A stretch of DNA of 64,000 nucleotides from the NCBI GenBank assembly GCA_947489685.1, contig CANLEM010000002.1:682001-746000 (forward strand), read 5' to 3'. Positions 18,786-28,969 of the stretch are shown one piece after another. A program made the translations under genes and the position numbers. Position 1 is the stretch's first letter. Each line of letters begins with the position of its first letter. Source of the DNA: an uncultured Aquimarina sp. GTDB taxonomy: Bacteria > Bacteroidota > Bacteroidia > Flavobacteriales > Flavobacteriaceae. Below the pieces are notes generated by a model. That model did not search any database. It saw nothing but the letters and a program-made list of their open reading frames with translations, and was not told the origin of the DNA.

Positions 18786-19406
18786 ATGAGGTGGTTAAAT
18801 TCTTTTTTCTTTTTTATAATATCAAGCGCTTCGATTCTAGGGCAATCTCAGTTTGACAAAAACATTGATGCAACCGGGTTAGAAGAAGTAATTATTATTT
18901 TGGATAATACTTTTAGAGTAGCAATTACAAATACTAATGAAAACAAAATTATATACAATGCCGTTTCAGAAGGAGAGTATCAGGATTATATTTTGATTAA
19001 AACTACTCGAACTCAAAAAGCACTTACTATAAAAGATGATTTGCAACCTTTTTCTACAAATTATAATGATAAACTAAGTGCCCATAAAGTAATGGCCGTA
19101 CAAATAGACTTACAGATACCATCACATATTAATGTTACTATAAAATCTAGTATTGCCTCTTTAAAAATTCGTGGCGCATACAAAAATCTATTTGTGGAGC
19201 TTAATTCTGGTGATTGTATTTTGGATCATTTTGTTGGCAATGCAACTGTGAATACACTAGGCGGTGATATTAAAGTATCCACAAAAAATGCACAAGTTAA
19301 CACAAGCACAAAATCCGGAAAAATGGATGTTCAAAAAACATTTGGCACACACAAAATTAATCTAAGCTCTATAAGCGGTGATATAAGTGTTTGTAAAACA
19401 AAATAA
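18786..19406 (+). CDS. DUF4097-type beta-helix envelope protein 3
   Basis: 206 residues. A short signal peptide (FFFFIISSASILGQS) is followed by the same beta-ladder, with LNSGDCILDHF and SSISGDISVCK near the end. It is the shortest and most diverged of the three paralogues and the last gene of the sigma-factor operon. The promoter of lspA starts inside its 3' end. Confidence 0.8.
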   Translation: MRWLNSFFFFIISSASILGQSQFDKNIDATGLEEVIIILDNTFRVAITNTNENKIIYNAVSEGEYQDYILIKTTRTQKALTIKDDLQPFSTNYNDKLSAHKVMAVQIDLQIPSHINVTIKSSIASLKIRGAYKNLFVELNSGDCILDHFVGNATVNTLGGDIKVSTKNAQVNTSTKSGKMDVQKTFGTHKINLSSISGDISVCKTK

Positions 19407-19419
19407 AACACTATTTTTG
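19390..19419 (+). promoter_or_regulatory. Complete Bacteroidota promoter of lspA
   Basis: -33 TTTG (19390-19393) and -7 TATTTTTG (19412-19419) are separated by 18 bases, close to the flavobacterial consensus. The predicted start is near 19426, giving a leader of about 30 bases before the lspA ATG. Confidence 0.6.
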
Positions 19420-19456
19420 TCCGTCGCTTTTATTACCTGAATAAACCGATATATTT

Positions 19457-20062
19457 ATGTCCTTAAAGAAATCTATTTTAGTTATTGTTTTAGTATTGTT
19501 GATTGATCAAATCTCCAAATTTTATATTAAAACTCATTTTAGCCTACATGAGGAGGCAAAAGTATTTGATTGGTTTCGTATTGTATTTGTTGAAAACAAA
19601 GGAATGGCTTGGGGCTTTGAGTTACCAGGCAGTTATGGTAAATTGATACTCACCTTATTTAGGTTAGTAGCAATAACAGGAATTGGATACTGGTTATATG
19701 ACTCTGTTCGAAAAAACAGCCCGAGGATATTAACTTTTTGCATTGCTTTAATTTTTGCAGGCGCCTTTGGTAATATTATAGACTCTTTATTGTATGGTAT
19801 TTTATTTGATGCAAGTACTGTAAGTAATGTTGCAAGTTTTTTACCTAAAGATGGGGGGTATGAGAGTCTTTTTTATGGTAAAGTTGTGGATATGATACAA
19901 TTTACTTTCTATGATGATATTTTGCCAGAATGGATTCCTTTTTGGGGCGGAAAGCACTTTTCTTTCTTTGATCCTGTTTTTAATATTGCCGACTCGGCAA
20001 TAAGTATCGGGGTCTTTTTATTGATTGTTTTTAATAAAAAAGCATTTCCGAAAAACGTCTAG
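19457..20062 (+). CDS. lspA: Lipoprotein signal peptidase (signal peptidase II)
   Basis: 201 residues, four transmembrane helices. This inner-membrane aspartyl protease cuts prolipoproteins in front of the modified Cys. The catalytic Asp residues lie in GKVVDMIQF and FNIADSAIS. The N-terminal LLIDQISKFYIK and the segment FGNIIDSLLYG are family marks. It is somewhat longer than the about 165-residue Proteobacterial enzyme because of an insert between FGNIID and the first Asp, as usual in Flavobacteriia. Confidence 0.95.
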   Translation: MSLKKSILVIVLVLLIDQISKFYIKTHFSLHEEAKVFDWFRIVFVENKGMAWGFELPGSYGKLILTLFRLVAITGIGYWLYDSVRKNSPRILTFCIALIFAGAFGNIIDSLLYGILFDASTVSNVASFLPKDGGYESLFYGKVVDMIQFTFYDDILPEWIPFWGGKHFSFFDPVFNIADSAISIGVFLLIVFNKKAFPKNV

Positions 20063-20071
20063 AAACAGGAT

Positions 20072-20473
20072 TTATTCGAGTATTTTTTCAAAATCTCCTG
20101 ATTTTAAAGGTTTAGTAATATAATCCGAAACCGCATCTATTGATTTAGCTCTATTTATATCTCTTAAATCTATAGAAGAACTTACAACGTAAAGATCAAT
20201 TTTATCTTTGATCTTATCCTTAATCTTTGAAAATTCATCTAGAAACTGCCATCCATCCATAACCGGCATATTAAGGTCCAAAAAAATTACCTGAGGAACA
20301 TCAACCTTTTTATTACTATCTAAAGAGTCGTAAAAAAAATCTATAGCTTCTTTTCCATTATTAAATACCATTACAGATTGAGACAATCGTTTCAATTCGA
20401 TAATTTTTGTTACTAAATTAATGTAAACTGCATCATCATCGATAATACATACGTTTTCTATGGCTTGGGACAT
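20072..20473 (-). CDS. Single-domain response regulator (receiver)
   Basis: 133 residues, a receiver domain only. The acidic pair is IIDDD (residues 10-14), the phospho-acceptor Asp is in VIFLDLNMPVMDG, and the Ser and Lys switch residues are in VVSSS and ITKPL. There is no DNA-binding domain, so it acts through protein contacts. No histidine kinase lies nearby. It ends nine bases from the convergent lspA stop. Confidence 0.92.
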   Translation of the reverse strand: MSQAIENVCIIDDDAVYINLVTKIIELKRLSQSVMVFNNGKEAIDFFYDSLDSNKKVDVPQVIFLDLNMPVMDGWQFLDEFSKIKDKIKDKIDLYVVSSSIDLRDINRAKSIDAVSDYITKPLKSGDFEKILE

Positions 20474-20538
20474 TATAGGGGTAATAAATTAATTGTACCT
20501 AAGATAAGAAAAGTATTTCCGAATACAAGAAATGACAA

Positions 20539-21111
20539 CTAATTCTTAAAATAATATGTATCTAGAGGAGTTACACAGAGGTCAAGGCCTATATCTTCTG
20601 GAGTTATATCTTCAATTTTACTTTCGGGTGAAAAAAAAGAAAAACCAACTTTTAACGTCTTGGGGTCGCACTTTTCTAGAAAAATATCATAAAACCCTTT
20701 TCCGTATCCAACTCTGTTTCCATCCTGATCAAAAGCTAGTAAGGGGATAAAAACTACTTCTATTTTTTCGTCAGGGATTGGGATTCCATCAACTGGCTCA
20801 GGGATACCCAAAGCATTTGTTTTTAGCACAGTAGTATCGGTAAGCAAAAAATTCTCTAGTGTATGGTTTTCAAAATTACTCTTAGAAACAATTACATTTT
20901 TATCCTTTCCTTGAAGGATATGCAGCATAAATTCTGTATTAATTTCTTTTTGTTTTTGTATGGGTAAAAAAATATGGTAATAGGATTTCTCCCATATAGG
21001 AAGTTGAAGCAACCTATTGGCAATATCCATACTCATCGTATCTATTTCTTGATCACTTAGTCTTGCTCTTAGCGCTTTATATTTGGTTCTGAGTTCTTTT
21101 TTAGTCATCAC
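20539..21111 (-). CDS. 5-formyltetrahydrofolate cyclo-ligase
   Basis: 190 residues. It turns 5-formyl-THF into 5,10-methenyl-THF with ATP. The signature VGYGKGFYDIFL and the phosphate-binding region near the C-terminus are visible, and the length fits the family. Its start overlaps the 3' end of the aspartoacylase-like gene by 11 bases, so it is the last gene of a four-gene operon. Confidence 0.93.
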   Translation of the reverse strand: MMTKKELRTKYKALRARLSDQEIDTMSMDIANRLLQLPIWEKSYYHIFLPIQKQKEINTEFMLHILQGKDKNVIVSKSNFENHTLENFLLTDTTVLKTNALGIPEPVDGIPIPDEKIEVVFIPLLAFDQDGNRVGYGKGFYDIFLEKCDPKTLKVGFSFFSPESKIEDITPEDIGLDLCVTPLDTYYFKN

Positions 21112-22081
21112 CTAATTCTTTGGTTATTCTAAATATAGCATCTCCTTTATATACAATTGGGGCTTCATTTACATTAATCACATAGCCTTCATTAGTAGCT
21201 TTAACAACGTGCCTCATTTTACCATATGGATCTGTTATGGTAGCCAAGACCTCTCCTTTTTCTACATGTTTACCAATGGGAATTTTAATATGTAGTAATC
21301 CACTATATCTAGCACGCATCCAAAAACTTTTCTTTATCACAATACTATTTGCAGGGGGCTTAGGAACTTCAAAAACATCATCTAACATTTCAAAATGATC
21401 CAGAATACGCATAACCCCTTGAACGCCTTCGACGGCTATTTCTTTACTACTATTTTGAGATTTTCCACCTTCAAACAACAATATATCTTTTCCTTTTTTT
21501 GCGCAAGTAGCACGATATGACCCTTCTAAGTTTTTAGAGTGTAAAATAAATGGGGCATTAAATATTTTTGCGAGTTTTATGAGCTTCTCATTTTTTGGAT
21601 CCACTCTAATATGGGGGGCATTAAATCTACTGGCTCCTCCAGTATGAAAATCCAGACAAAAATCTACGGCTGGCAAAATTTCATTAATAAACTGATATGC
21701 AAATCTACTCGCCAAAGAGCCGTTTTTGGTGCCCGGAAAAACACGATTAAGATCTCTCCCATCAGGAAAAAATCGATCCATATTTAAAAATCCAAATACA
21801 TTAAGCACCGGAATACAAATAATACTACCCTTGGCCGGTTTATTAATTTTTTTTGCAATAATCTGTCGAACCACTTCTACTCCATTAATCTCATCTCCAT
21901 GGATTCCTGCGGTAATCAACACGGTTGGCCCTGGAATTTTAGATCTCTCGATAATGATAGGTATTTCGACCTTGGTCGAAGTATATAACTTAGCGATGTT
22001 AAAGTTTATGATAGTGCTGGTATCCGGAAGCACTTCTTTACCTAAAATATTTAGTATATTATTTGTTACTTTTTTTGTCAT
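21101..22081 (-). CDS. Succinylglutamate desuccinylase/aspartoacylase-family zinc hydrolase
   Basis: 326 residues. The zinc ligands are visible as the His and Glu of GIHGDEINGVEVV and the His of DFHTGG, with a general base Glu in LFEGGKS. The C-terminal about 90 residues are a beta domain (KGEVLATITDPYG). This family splits acyl-amino acid or gamma-amide bonds. It follows rimK by five bases, and a RimK/aspartoacylase pairing recurs in Bacteria, so it may act on glutamyl or similar peptide products. Confidence 0.88.
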   Translation of the reverse strand: MTKKVTNNILNILGKEVLPDTSTIINFNIAKLYTSTKVEIPIIIERSKIPGPTVLITAGIHGDEINGVEVVRQIIAKKINKPAKGSIICIPVLNVFGFLNMDRFFPDGRDLNRVFPGTKNGSLASRFAYQFINEILPAVDFCLDFHTGGASRFNAPHIRVDPKNEKLIKLAKIFNAPFILHSKNLEGSYRATCAKKGKDILLFEGGKSQNSSKEIAVEGVQGVMRILDHFEMLDDVFEVPKPPANSIVIKKSFWMRARYSGLLHIKIPIGKHVEKGEVLATITDPYGKMRHVVKATNEGYVINVNEAPIVYKGDAIFRITKELGDD

Positions 22082-22086
22082 AATCC

Positions 22087-22959
22087 CTACAAACTTCTTT
22101 CGATATAACGAATAATTGATTTAGCAATATCTCTCCCCGTTGCACTTTCTATGCCTTCTAGACCCGGAGAGGAATTAACTTCAAGAATAAGAGGTCCCCG
22201 GCTACTTTGCAATAGATCTACACCGGCAACTCCCATTTTTAATGCCTTTGCAGCCAAAATAGCCGCTTGTTCTTCATGTCTGGTTAAATTAATTATTGAT
22301 GCTGTTCCTCCTCTATGTAAATTAGACCTAAACTCTCCTTCTACAGCCTGTCTTTTCATTGCTCCCACAACTTCTCCATCTACCACAAAAGCTCTTATAT
22401 CCGCACCTTTAGCTTCTCGAATAAATTCTTGTACAATTACTCTTGCCTGTAAACCATTAAAAGCCTCTAATACTGATTCTGCAGCAGTTTTTGTTTCGGC
22501 AAGTACAACTCCCAAACCTTGAGTTCCTTCTAATAATTTAATAATTAAAGGAGCACCTCCCACGTGAGAAATCACTTCGGAAACGTCTTTCGAATAATTG
22601 GTAAATACTGTTTTTGGAAGCCCCAAACCGGCCTTAGATAGAATTTGTAAACTTCGAAGCTTATCTCTAGATTGTACCAAGGCTTGTGATTTTAATGTAG
22701 TAAATACGTTCATCATTTCGAACTGCCTTACAACAGCGGTTCCATAAAAGGTAATAGACGAACCAATTCTAGGGATCACCGCATCTACGTGATCTAATTT
22801 TTTACCGCGATAATAAATCTCTGGTTTTTGTCTTTCGATCACAATATCGCAATTCAAGGGATCGATCACCTGTACATTATGTTTACGCTTTACAGCAGCT
22901 TGAACAAGCGCATTGGTAGAGTATAAATTCGCACTACGCGACAAGATTTTGATGTTCAT
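22087..22959 (-). CDS. rimK: RimK-type ATP-grasp ligase (ribosomal protein S6 modification family)
   Basis: 290 residues. ATP-grasp marks are visible: the glycine-rich loop [14 protein letters not shown], the carboxylate Mg ligands in [13 protein letters not shown], and the RimK N-terminal motif [16 protein letters not shown]. RimK adds Glu residues to the C-terminus of ribosomal protein S6 in gamma-proteobacteria. The S6 tail of this organism is not in the window. The start codon overlaps the stop of the RimB-like gene by one base. Confidence 0.93.
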   Translation of the reverse strand: MNIKILSRSANLYSTNALVQAAVKRKHNVQVIDPLNCDIVIERQKPEIYYRGKKLDHVDAVIPRIGSSITFYGTAVVRQFEMMNVFTTLKSQALVQSRDKLRSLQILSKAGLGLPKTVFTNYSKDVSEVISHVGGAPLIIKLLEGTQGLGVVLAETKTAAESVLEAFNGLQARVIVQEFIREAKGADIRAFVVDGEVVGAMKRQAVEGEFRSNLHRGGTASIINLTRHEEQAAILAAKALKMGVAGVDLLQSSRGPLILEVNSSPGLEGIESATGRDIAKSIIRYIERSL

Positions 22960-23495
22960 TACAGTTTTTGATTATAGGACTGATTTTCTAATTGAGGATC
23001 AACTAAAAATTTCCCACTCAAAAACCTACGCCCAATAAGAAGTGGAAAACGCATATCATCACGAGATGATAAATTTAATGTAATAGGATATGTTTTTTCG
23101 AATACCGTAATTTGAGTTCTAATAGCATAACGCATTTCTACTTTTCCGGTACTGCTTTTTACCGCAGAAATATCATAGTTCTTAAACGTAAATCTTTTTC
23201 CATTATACTCTGGGTGCGTCGCATCAAGAAGACTACATTGTAATGTTTGATCAATTTCTCGAATATCCAAACAATGTATTGACGAAGTATACGCTCCCGT
23301 ATCGACTTTGGCATCGATATCTTTTAACTCAAGAAGCGGAAAATCCACTTTATCAGTTCTGCCAATTATTTTCTTTTCTTTTTCCAAAAAAACAACATTG
23401 GGATTAGGACTACTAAAGTAAGAAAAATCAAATTGTATTATTAAGGTATAACCCTTTTTTAATGCTGCAGATGTATTTTGATTACGATTTAACAA
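22959..23495 (-). CDS. RimB-like retropepsin-type peptidase (RimK-associated)
   Basis: 178 residues as drawn. The motif [15 protein letters not shown] has the D-T-G-A signature of retropepsin-like aspartic peptidases (family formerly called ATP-dependent zinc protease). RKDKTD-like residues and the C-terminal PLLIGRRFL fit RimB. In pseudomonads RimB works with RimK on ribosomal protein S6. Here the gene directly precedes rimK. The first 36 residues are not typical of the family, so a TTG start at 23387 ([13 protein letters not shown]) may be the true one. Confidence 0.85.
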   Translation of the reverse strand: MLNRNQNTSAALKKGYTLIIQFDFSYFSSPNPNVVFLEKEKKIIGRTDKVDFPLLELKDIDAKVDTGAYTSSIHCLDIREIDQTLQCSLLDATHPEYNGKRFTFKNYDISAVKSSTGKVEMRYAIRTQITVFEKTYPITLNLSSRDDMRFPLLIGRRFLSGKFLVDPQLENQSYNQKL

Positions 23496-23544
23496 AATTT
23501 AAACCTAATATAAGTATACATCAATACAGCTAAACCATTAACTT

Positions 23545-23552
23545 TACCTTTG
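23545..23552 (+). promoter_or_regulatory. -7 promoter box of uvrC
   Basis: TACCTTTG matches TAnnTTTG and ends four bases before the uvrC ATG, so the transcript may be leaderless. No good -33 element was seen. Confidence 0.45.
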
Positions 23553-23556
23553 GAAT

Positions 23557-25359
23557 ATGCAAGAAGCCTCGTTAGACATACAGATTAAAACATTACCAAC
23601 ATCTCCTGGTGTTTATCAATACTATGATAAAGAAGATAAATTACTATATGTAGGTAAAGCCAAAAACTTAAAGAAAAGGGTAGCATCGTATTTTACCAAA
23701 AATCACGATAATTATAAGACCAAAGTACTGGTCAAAAAAATTCATTCTTTAAAGCATATTGTTGTAGAAACAGAAACCGATGCATTACTACTAGAGAATA
23801 ATCTTATTAAAAAATACCAACCCAGATTTAATGTAATGCTCAAAGATGATAAAACCTATCCATGGATTTGCATCAAAAAAGAGCGTTTTCCAAGAATTTT
23901 TCAAACTCGTAATTTAATCAAAGATGGTTCGGAGTATTATGGCCCGTATACTTCGATGAAAACTGTACATACGCTGTTAGATCTTATCAAAGGGCTTTAT
24001 CAACTACGAACTTGCAACTATGACTTATCGCAAGAAAAAATAGATAATGGTAAGTATAAAGTTTGTCTGGAGTACCATTTAGGAAATTGCAAAGGGCCAT
24101 GTGAAGGTTTGCAAGAGGAGAAAGAATACAATGACAATCTAAATGCAATTCGACAAATAATTAAAGGGAATTTTAAAAACTCATTATCTCGATTTAGACA
24201 ACAAATGACGTATCATGCTGAGAAAATGGAGTTTGAAGATGCGCAAAGAATCAAAGAAAAAATCGAAATTTTAGAGAACTATCAAGCACGATCTACAGTA
24301 GTAAACCCAAAAATTAGCAATGTCGATGTATTTTCTATTATTTCTGACGAATCCTACGGCTATGTCAATTTCTTACAACTGTCTTATGGAGCAATTATAA
24401 GATCTCACACCTCTGAAATCAAAAAAAAATTAGAAGAATCCGATAAAGAACTTTTGGAGCTAGCTATTATCGAAATAAGACAACGTTTTAAATCTACCTC
24501 TAAAGAGATTTTTGTCCCTTTTGATGTGGCGGTTGGAGAAGATATTAAAATTACAATCCCTCAATTAGGGGATAAAAAGAAAATTGTAGATCTATCTCTA
24601 AGAAACGCCAAATATTATAGGCAAGATCGGTTTAAACAAATTAAAATTATTGATCCCGATAGGCATGTAAAGCGCTTAATGGCTCAGATGAAAAAAGATC
24701 TTCGACTGCCCGAAGAGCCCAGGCATATAGAGTGTTTTGATAATTCGAATATACAAGGAACACATCCTGTAGCAGCCTGTGTGGTTTTTAAAAATGGAAA
24801 ACCGAGCAAAAAAGAATATCGAAAGTTTAATATTAAAACGGTAGAAGGAGCAAATGATTTTGCTTCGATGGAAGAGGTAGTTTATCGCCGCTATAAAAGA
24901 TTATTAGAAGAAGAAGAGCCTTTACCTCAGCTTGTTATTGTTGATGGTGGCAAGGGACAATTATCCTCTGGACTAAAAGCTTTGGATACATTAGGGCTAA
25001 GAGGCAAAATAACCATTATAGGTATTGCCAAACGATTAGAAGAAATTTATTATCCGGGAGATTCGATCCCATTGTACTTAGATAAAAAATCTGAAAGCCT
25101 AAAAATTATTCAACATTTACGTAACGAAGCGCATCGATTCGGTATTACTTTTCATCGCCAAAAACGAAGTAAATCTGCATTAGACACAGAGCTCGATAAC
25201 ATTCCCGGTATTGGCGAAAAAACAGTTATTGAACTATTAAAAAGCTTTAGGTCTGTAAAAAGGATAAGTAACGCCTCCAAAGAAGAACTTGCCGTAGTCA
25301 TCGGCGAGTCTCGCGCAACCAAAGTATTTAATTATTATCTTTCTAAAAAAGAAGAATGA
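23557..25359 (+). CDS. uvrC: Excinuclease ABC subunit C
   Basis: 600 residues. It makes the dual incisions of nucleotide excision repair. Domains in order are a GIY-YIG nuclease (residues 8-90, PGVYQYYDKEDKLLYVGKAK), a Cys-rich segment (YKVCLEYHLGNCKGPCEG), the UVR motif (MEFEDAQRIKEKIEIL), a RNase H-like C-terminal nuclease (IECFDNSNIQGTHPVAACVV, LVIVDGGKGQL) and a helix-hairpin-helix pair (DNIPGIGEKTVIELL). The length is normal. The next gene overlaps it by four bases. Confidence 0.97.
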   Translation: MQEASLDIQIKTLPTSPGVYQYYDKEDKLLYVGKAKNLKKRVASYFTKNHDNYKTKVLVKKIHSLKHIVVETETDALLLENNLIKKYQPRFNVMLKDDKTYPWICIKKERFPRIFQTRNLIKDGSEYYGPYTSMKTVHTLLDLIKGLYQLRTCNYDLSQEKIDNGKYKVCLEYHLGNCKGPCEGLQEEKEYNDNLNAIRQIIKGNFKNSLSRFRQQMTYHAEKMEFEDAQRIKEKIEILENYQARSTVVNPKISNVDVFSIISDESYGYVNFLQLSYGAIIRSHTSEIKKKLEESDKELLELAIIEIRQRFKSTSKEIFVPFDVAVGEDIKITIPQLGDKKKIVDLSLRNAKYYRQDRFKQIKIIDPDRHVKRLMAQMKKDLRLPEEPRHIECFDNSNIQGTHPVAACVVFKNGKPSKKEYRKFNIKTVEGANDFASMEEVVYRRYKRLLEEEEPLPQLVIVDGGKGQLSSGLKALDTLGLRGKITIIGIAKRLEEIYYPGDSIPLYLDKKSESLKIIQHLRNEAHRFGITFHRQKRSKSALDTELDNIPGIGEKTVIELLKSFRSVKRISNASKEELAVVIGESRATKVFNYYLSKKEE

Positions 25360-27638
25360 TGACCAATAATTTTGTCTTAAAAAAATTCTTAAAAAGAATG
25401 CTCCTAGTAGTATTTTTTCCAGGAATACTTTGGTCTCAAGAAAAAGAAAATTCTGACATCTATGATGATGTAGATATCAATGATTTAAAAGTAGGTTTGG
25501 TGCTAAGCGGTGGTGGTGCGAAAGGTTTGGCGCATATTGGCGCTCTAAAAGTAATTGAAGATGCTGGAGTTAGAATTGATTATATAGGTGGCACCAGTAT
25601 GGGGGCTATAGTTGGAGCTTTATATGCATCGGGATATAGAGCCAAAGAACTGGATTCGATTTTCAGATCGGTTGATTTTGATGCCTTTATACAAGATCAG
25701 TTACCTCGAGACGCTAAAACATTTTACGAAAGGGAAGACTCAGAGAAGTATGCCGTTACCTTACCTTTTGATAATTTTAAAATTGGTTTACCTAAAGGGC
25801 TTTCTAAAGGCCAAAATTTTTATAACCAATTTTCGAGATTTACAGCTCATGTAAATGATATTAACGATTTTGATAAGTTGCCTATACCTTTTTTCTGCAT
25901 GTCTACCAATATCGAAACCGGAGAACAGGTATTATTTGACAAAGGTTATTTACCAGAAGCAGTGGCAGCTAGTGGAGCATTACCTTCTATTTTTAGTCCT
26001 GTAGATGTAAACGGGATTCTTATGACCGATGGCGGTGTATCCAACAACTACCCTGTCAAAGAAATTAAAGAAAAAGGTGCAGAAATTGTAATTGGTATTG
26101 ATGTACAAGACACTTTACTGCCCAGAGATCAGCTTAATTCGGTAACTAACATCTTGCTTCAAATTAGTAATTTTAGAACCATTAAGGCTATGGAAGATAA
26201 GGTTTCTGATACCGAAGTTTACATAAAACCTGACATCATGGATTTTTCGGTAATGTCGTTTGATAAAGCCGATAAAATTATAGCAAGCGGTAAAAAGGCG
26301 GCATTCTCGAATTATGAAAAACTAAAAGAAATAGCTCGGTTACAAAAACCATCCAAACCAAGAAAAAAGGTTCCCAAAAATGCAGAAACTGTATTGATAA
26401 ACAGCGTTTCTATCTCTGGTAACCAACGATACACAAGAGCTTATGTAAAAGGAAAATTAAAATTAAAAACTCCTCGAATTATAACATACGAAAAACTGAA
26501 TGAAGGTATTAATAACCTTTCGGCCACAGGAAATTTTGATCGTGTCGATCATGAACTTGTGGATACAGAGGATGGTAAAAAACTTTTGGTTAGAGTTAAA
26601 GAAAGTGAAAATAAAATGTTACTCCGTTTTGCTTTGCATTATGATGATTTATATCAAACTGCCGCTTTGGTTAATGTGACTCGAAAAAGCTTACTGGTTA
26701 ATAACGATGTACTTTCGTTTGATGTTGCTTTGGGAGATAACATTAGGTACAATCTGGATTATTATATCGACAAAGGGTTTTATTGGAGTACCGGATTAAA
26801 ATATAGATATACCAATTTTAAGAAGGCATTTGATTTTGGTTTCATAGGGCAGTTTGGAGAAATCCCTAATCTGGGAATTAATACTATTGATATTGACTAT
26901 ACCGATTTTAATGTTCAGGTATATGCAGAAACACTTCTAAAACAAACCTTCTCTGTGGGGCTGGGCGGAGAGTATAAAAGACTTCGAATTATTTCAGAAA
27001 CTTTTGGCGAAGATGAGAACCAAATCCCCAGAACAGTATTTGATGATAGTGATTACTGGAGTGTTTTTGGGTATTTTAAATTAGATACTTATGATAATAA
27101 ATATTTCCCAACTCGAGGATTCTTATTTGAAGGAGATGTGCATGCCTATTTGTTATCATCAGATTTCACAAATAGTTTTGATGAGTTTTCTATTGCCAAA
27201 GCACAACTAGGGTACGCCAGGTCATTATTTCGAAATGCATCTATGAATATAGCTTTTGAGGCAGGAACCAAAATCGGAAATAACTCTATAAACTCTTTAG
27301 ATTTCCTATTAGGAGGTTTTGGAGCAAAAACGATCAACAACTTTATTCCATTTTATGGATATGATTTTTTAGGGATTACAGGACGAAGTTTTATGAAAGG
27401 ATTGATATCTTTTGACTACGAATTATTTAAAAAAAATCATGTAAACCTATCTGCGAACTTCGCCAATGTTGGCAACAAATTATTTAGCACAGGAAGATGG
27501 TTCGAAAATCCCGAATTCACCGGTTATGCCTTAGGATATGGTATAGATACATTTGCAGGACCTGTACAAGTTAAATATTCATATTCGCCAGAATTAGATG
27601 AAGGTAATTGGTTCTTTAGCGTTGGTTTTTGGTTTTAG
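25356..27638 (+). CDS. Patatin-like phospholipase fused to POTRA and Omp85-type beta-barrel
   Basis: 760 residues. A signal peptide ends near ILWSQ. Residues about 47-240 form a patatin domain with the oxyanion motif GGGAKGLAHIGAL, nucleophile GTSMG and catalytic Asp in DGGVSNNYP. Residues about 345-420 resemble a POTRA domain. The remainder is a 16-strand BamA/TamA-like outer-membrane barrel ending in Phe (SVGFWF). This architecture resembles PlpD/FplA type Vd autotransporters but with an added POTRA/barrel order common in Bacteroidota. It is coupled to uvrC by an ATGA overlap. Confidence 0.92.
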   Translation: MMTNNFVLKKFLKRMLLVVFFPGILWSQEKENSDIYDDVDINDLKVGLVLSGGGAKGLAHIGALKVIEDAGVRIDYIGGTSMGAIVGALYASGYRAKELDSIFRSVDFDAFIQDQLPRDAKTFYEREDSEKYAVTLPFDNFKIGLPKGLSKGQNFYNQFSRFTAHVNDINDFDKLPIPFFCMSTNIETGEQVLFDKGYLPEAVAASGALPSIFSPVDVNGILMTDGGVSNNYPVKEIKEKGAEIVIGIDVQDTLLPRDQLNSVTNILLQISNFRTIKAMEDKVSDTEVYIKPDIMDFSVMSFDKADKIIASGKKAAFSNYEKLKEIARLQKPSKPRKKVPKNAETVLINSVSISGNQRYTRAYVKGKLKLKTPRIITYEKLNEGINNLSATGNFDRVDHELVDTEDGKKLLVRVKESENKMLLRFALHYDDLYQTAALVNVTRKSLLVNNDVLSFDVALGDNIRYNLDYYIDKGFYWSTGLKYRYTNFKKAFDFGFIGQFGEIPNLGINTIDIDYTDFNVQVYAETLLKQTFSVGLGGEYKRLRIISETFGEDENQIPRTVFDDSDYWSVFGYFKLDTYDNKYFPTRGFLFEGDVHAYLLSSDFTNSFDEFSIAKAQLGYARSLFRNASMNIAFEAGTKIGNNSINSLDFLLGGFGAKTINNFIPFYGYDFLGITGRSFMKGLISFDYELFKKNHVNLSANFANVGNKLFSTGRWFENPEFTGYALGYGIDTFAGPVQVKYSYSPELDEGNWFFSVGFWF

Positions 27639-27811
27639 TAAAATCTACACCTAAAAGAATAGAAATATTTACGATATTTGTAATATTATGAGCTTGTTTT
27701 GGCAGGATTTATTACTACTATTACACTACCTTATCAAACGTAATCCAGAATAAGGCGGGCATCCTATATATTTTTTTAAAAAAGTAGTTAATACCTAAAA
27801 CTTAAGTAATC

Positions 27812-28969
27812 ATGCCTTTTTATCATACCTTAGGAGAAATACCACCTAAACGCCATACCATCTTTAAAAAACCTGATGGTACTTTATATTATGAACAGTT
27901 ATTTGGCACTATCGGTTTTGACGGAATGTCTACAAACCTATATCACCATCATAGACCAACACAAGTAAAAGAAATTAAAGGAAGCTATAGCGTAGCTCCA
28001 AAAATTGCCATAGGAAACAATATTAAATCCTATAGATTTCATGGTTTCAAAGTTAATCCAGAAAAAGACTATCTGAAAAGTAGAAAAAATGTACTAACCA
28101 ATAGTGATGTAAGTATTATTTTATCTGCGCCACAAGAATCTACTACAGATTATTTCTATAAAAACACAGATGCAGACGAGTTGATTTTTGTGCATCGTGG
28201 TAGTGGAAAATTTAGAAGTCATTTAGGTAATCTAGATTTTAAATATGGTGATTACATCTTGATTCCAAGAGGCACTATTTACAAGCTTGATTTTGACACA
28301 GCAGATAATCGTCTCTTTATTGTAGAATCAAGACGACCCATATATACTCCCAAAAGATATAGAAATTGGTTTGGGCAACTATTAGAACATTCGCCTTTTT
28401 GCGAGAGAGATATCAGAACTCCCTACGAGTTAGAATCTAATAACGAAAAAGGAGATTTTCTGATCAAAGTAAAAAAACAAGATGAGATCTTTGATATGGT
28501 TTATGCTACACATCCTTTTGATGTAGTAGGATATGATGGATTTAATTTTCCTTACGCATTTTCTATACATGATTTTGAACCCATTACCGGTAGAATTCAT
28601 CAACCTCCTCCGGTACATCAAACTTTTGAGACCGACGCTTTTGTCGTATGTTCATTTGTACCCAGATTATACGATTACCATCCAGATTCTATTCCAGCAC
28701 CATATAACCACAGTAATATAGATAGCGATGAAGTCCTATATTATGTAGATGGCGATTTTATGAGCCGTAATGATATTGATGCAGGACATATTTCTTTACA
28801 CCCAGCGGGTATTCCTCATGGGCCGCACCCAGGAGCAGTAGAAAGAAGTATTGGGCAAACAAAAACAGATGAACTTGCCGTAATGGTAGATACATTTAAA
28901 CCCTTAATGGTTACCCAAGAAGCAATGGCAATAGCAGATGATGATTATCACAAATCATGGTTAGAGTAA
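27812..28969 (+). CDS. hmgA: Homogentisate 1,2-dioxygenase
   Basis: 385 residues. It opens the ring of homogentisate in tyrosine/phenylalanine degradation. The double-cupin core and iron-site His region are visible in PAGIPHGPHPG near residue 330 and in the strand with NSDEVLYYVDG-like residues near 305. The N-terminal PPKRHTIF is a family mark. The length is somewhat shorter than the about 440-residue Proteobacterial enzyme but is usual for Flavobacteriia. hppD, the preceding step, follows 141 bases downstream. Confidence 0.93.
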   Translation: MPFYHTLGEIPPKRHTIFKKPDGTLYYEQLFGTIGFDGMSTNLYHHHRPTQVKEIKGSYSVAPKIAIGNNIKSYRFHGFKVNPEKDYLKSRKNVLTNSDVSIILSAPQESTTDYFYKNTDADELIFVHRGSGKFRSHLGNLDFKYGDYILIPRGTIYKLDFDTADNRLFIVESRRPIYTPKRYRNWFGQLLEHSPFCERDIRTPYELESNNEKGDFLIKVKKQDEIFDMVYATHPFDVVGYDGFNFPYAFSIHDFEPITGRIHQPPPVHQTFETDAFVVCSFVPRLYDYHPDSIPAPYNHSNIDSDEVLYYVDGDFMSRNDIDAGHISLHPAGIPHGPHPGAVERSIGQTKTDELAVMVDTFKPLMVTQEAMAIADDDYHKSWLE

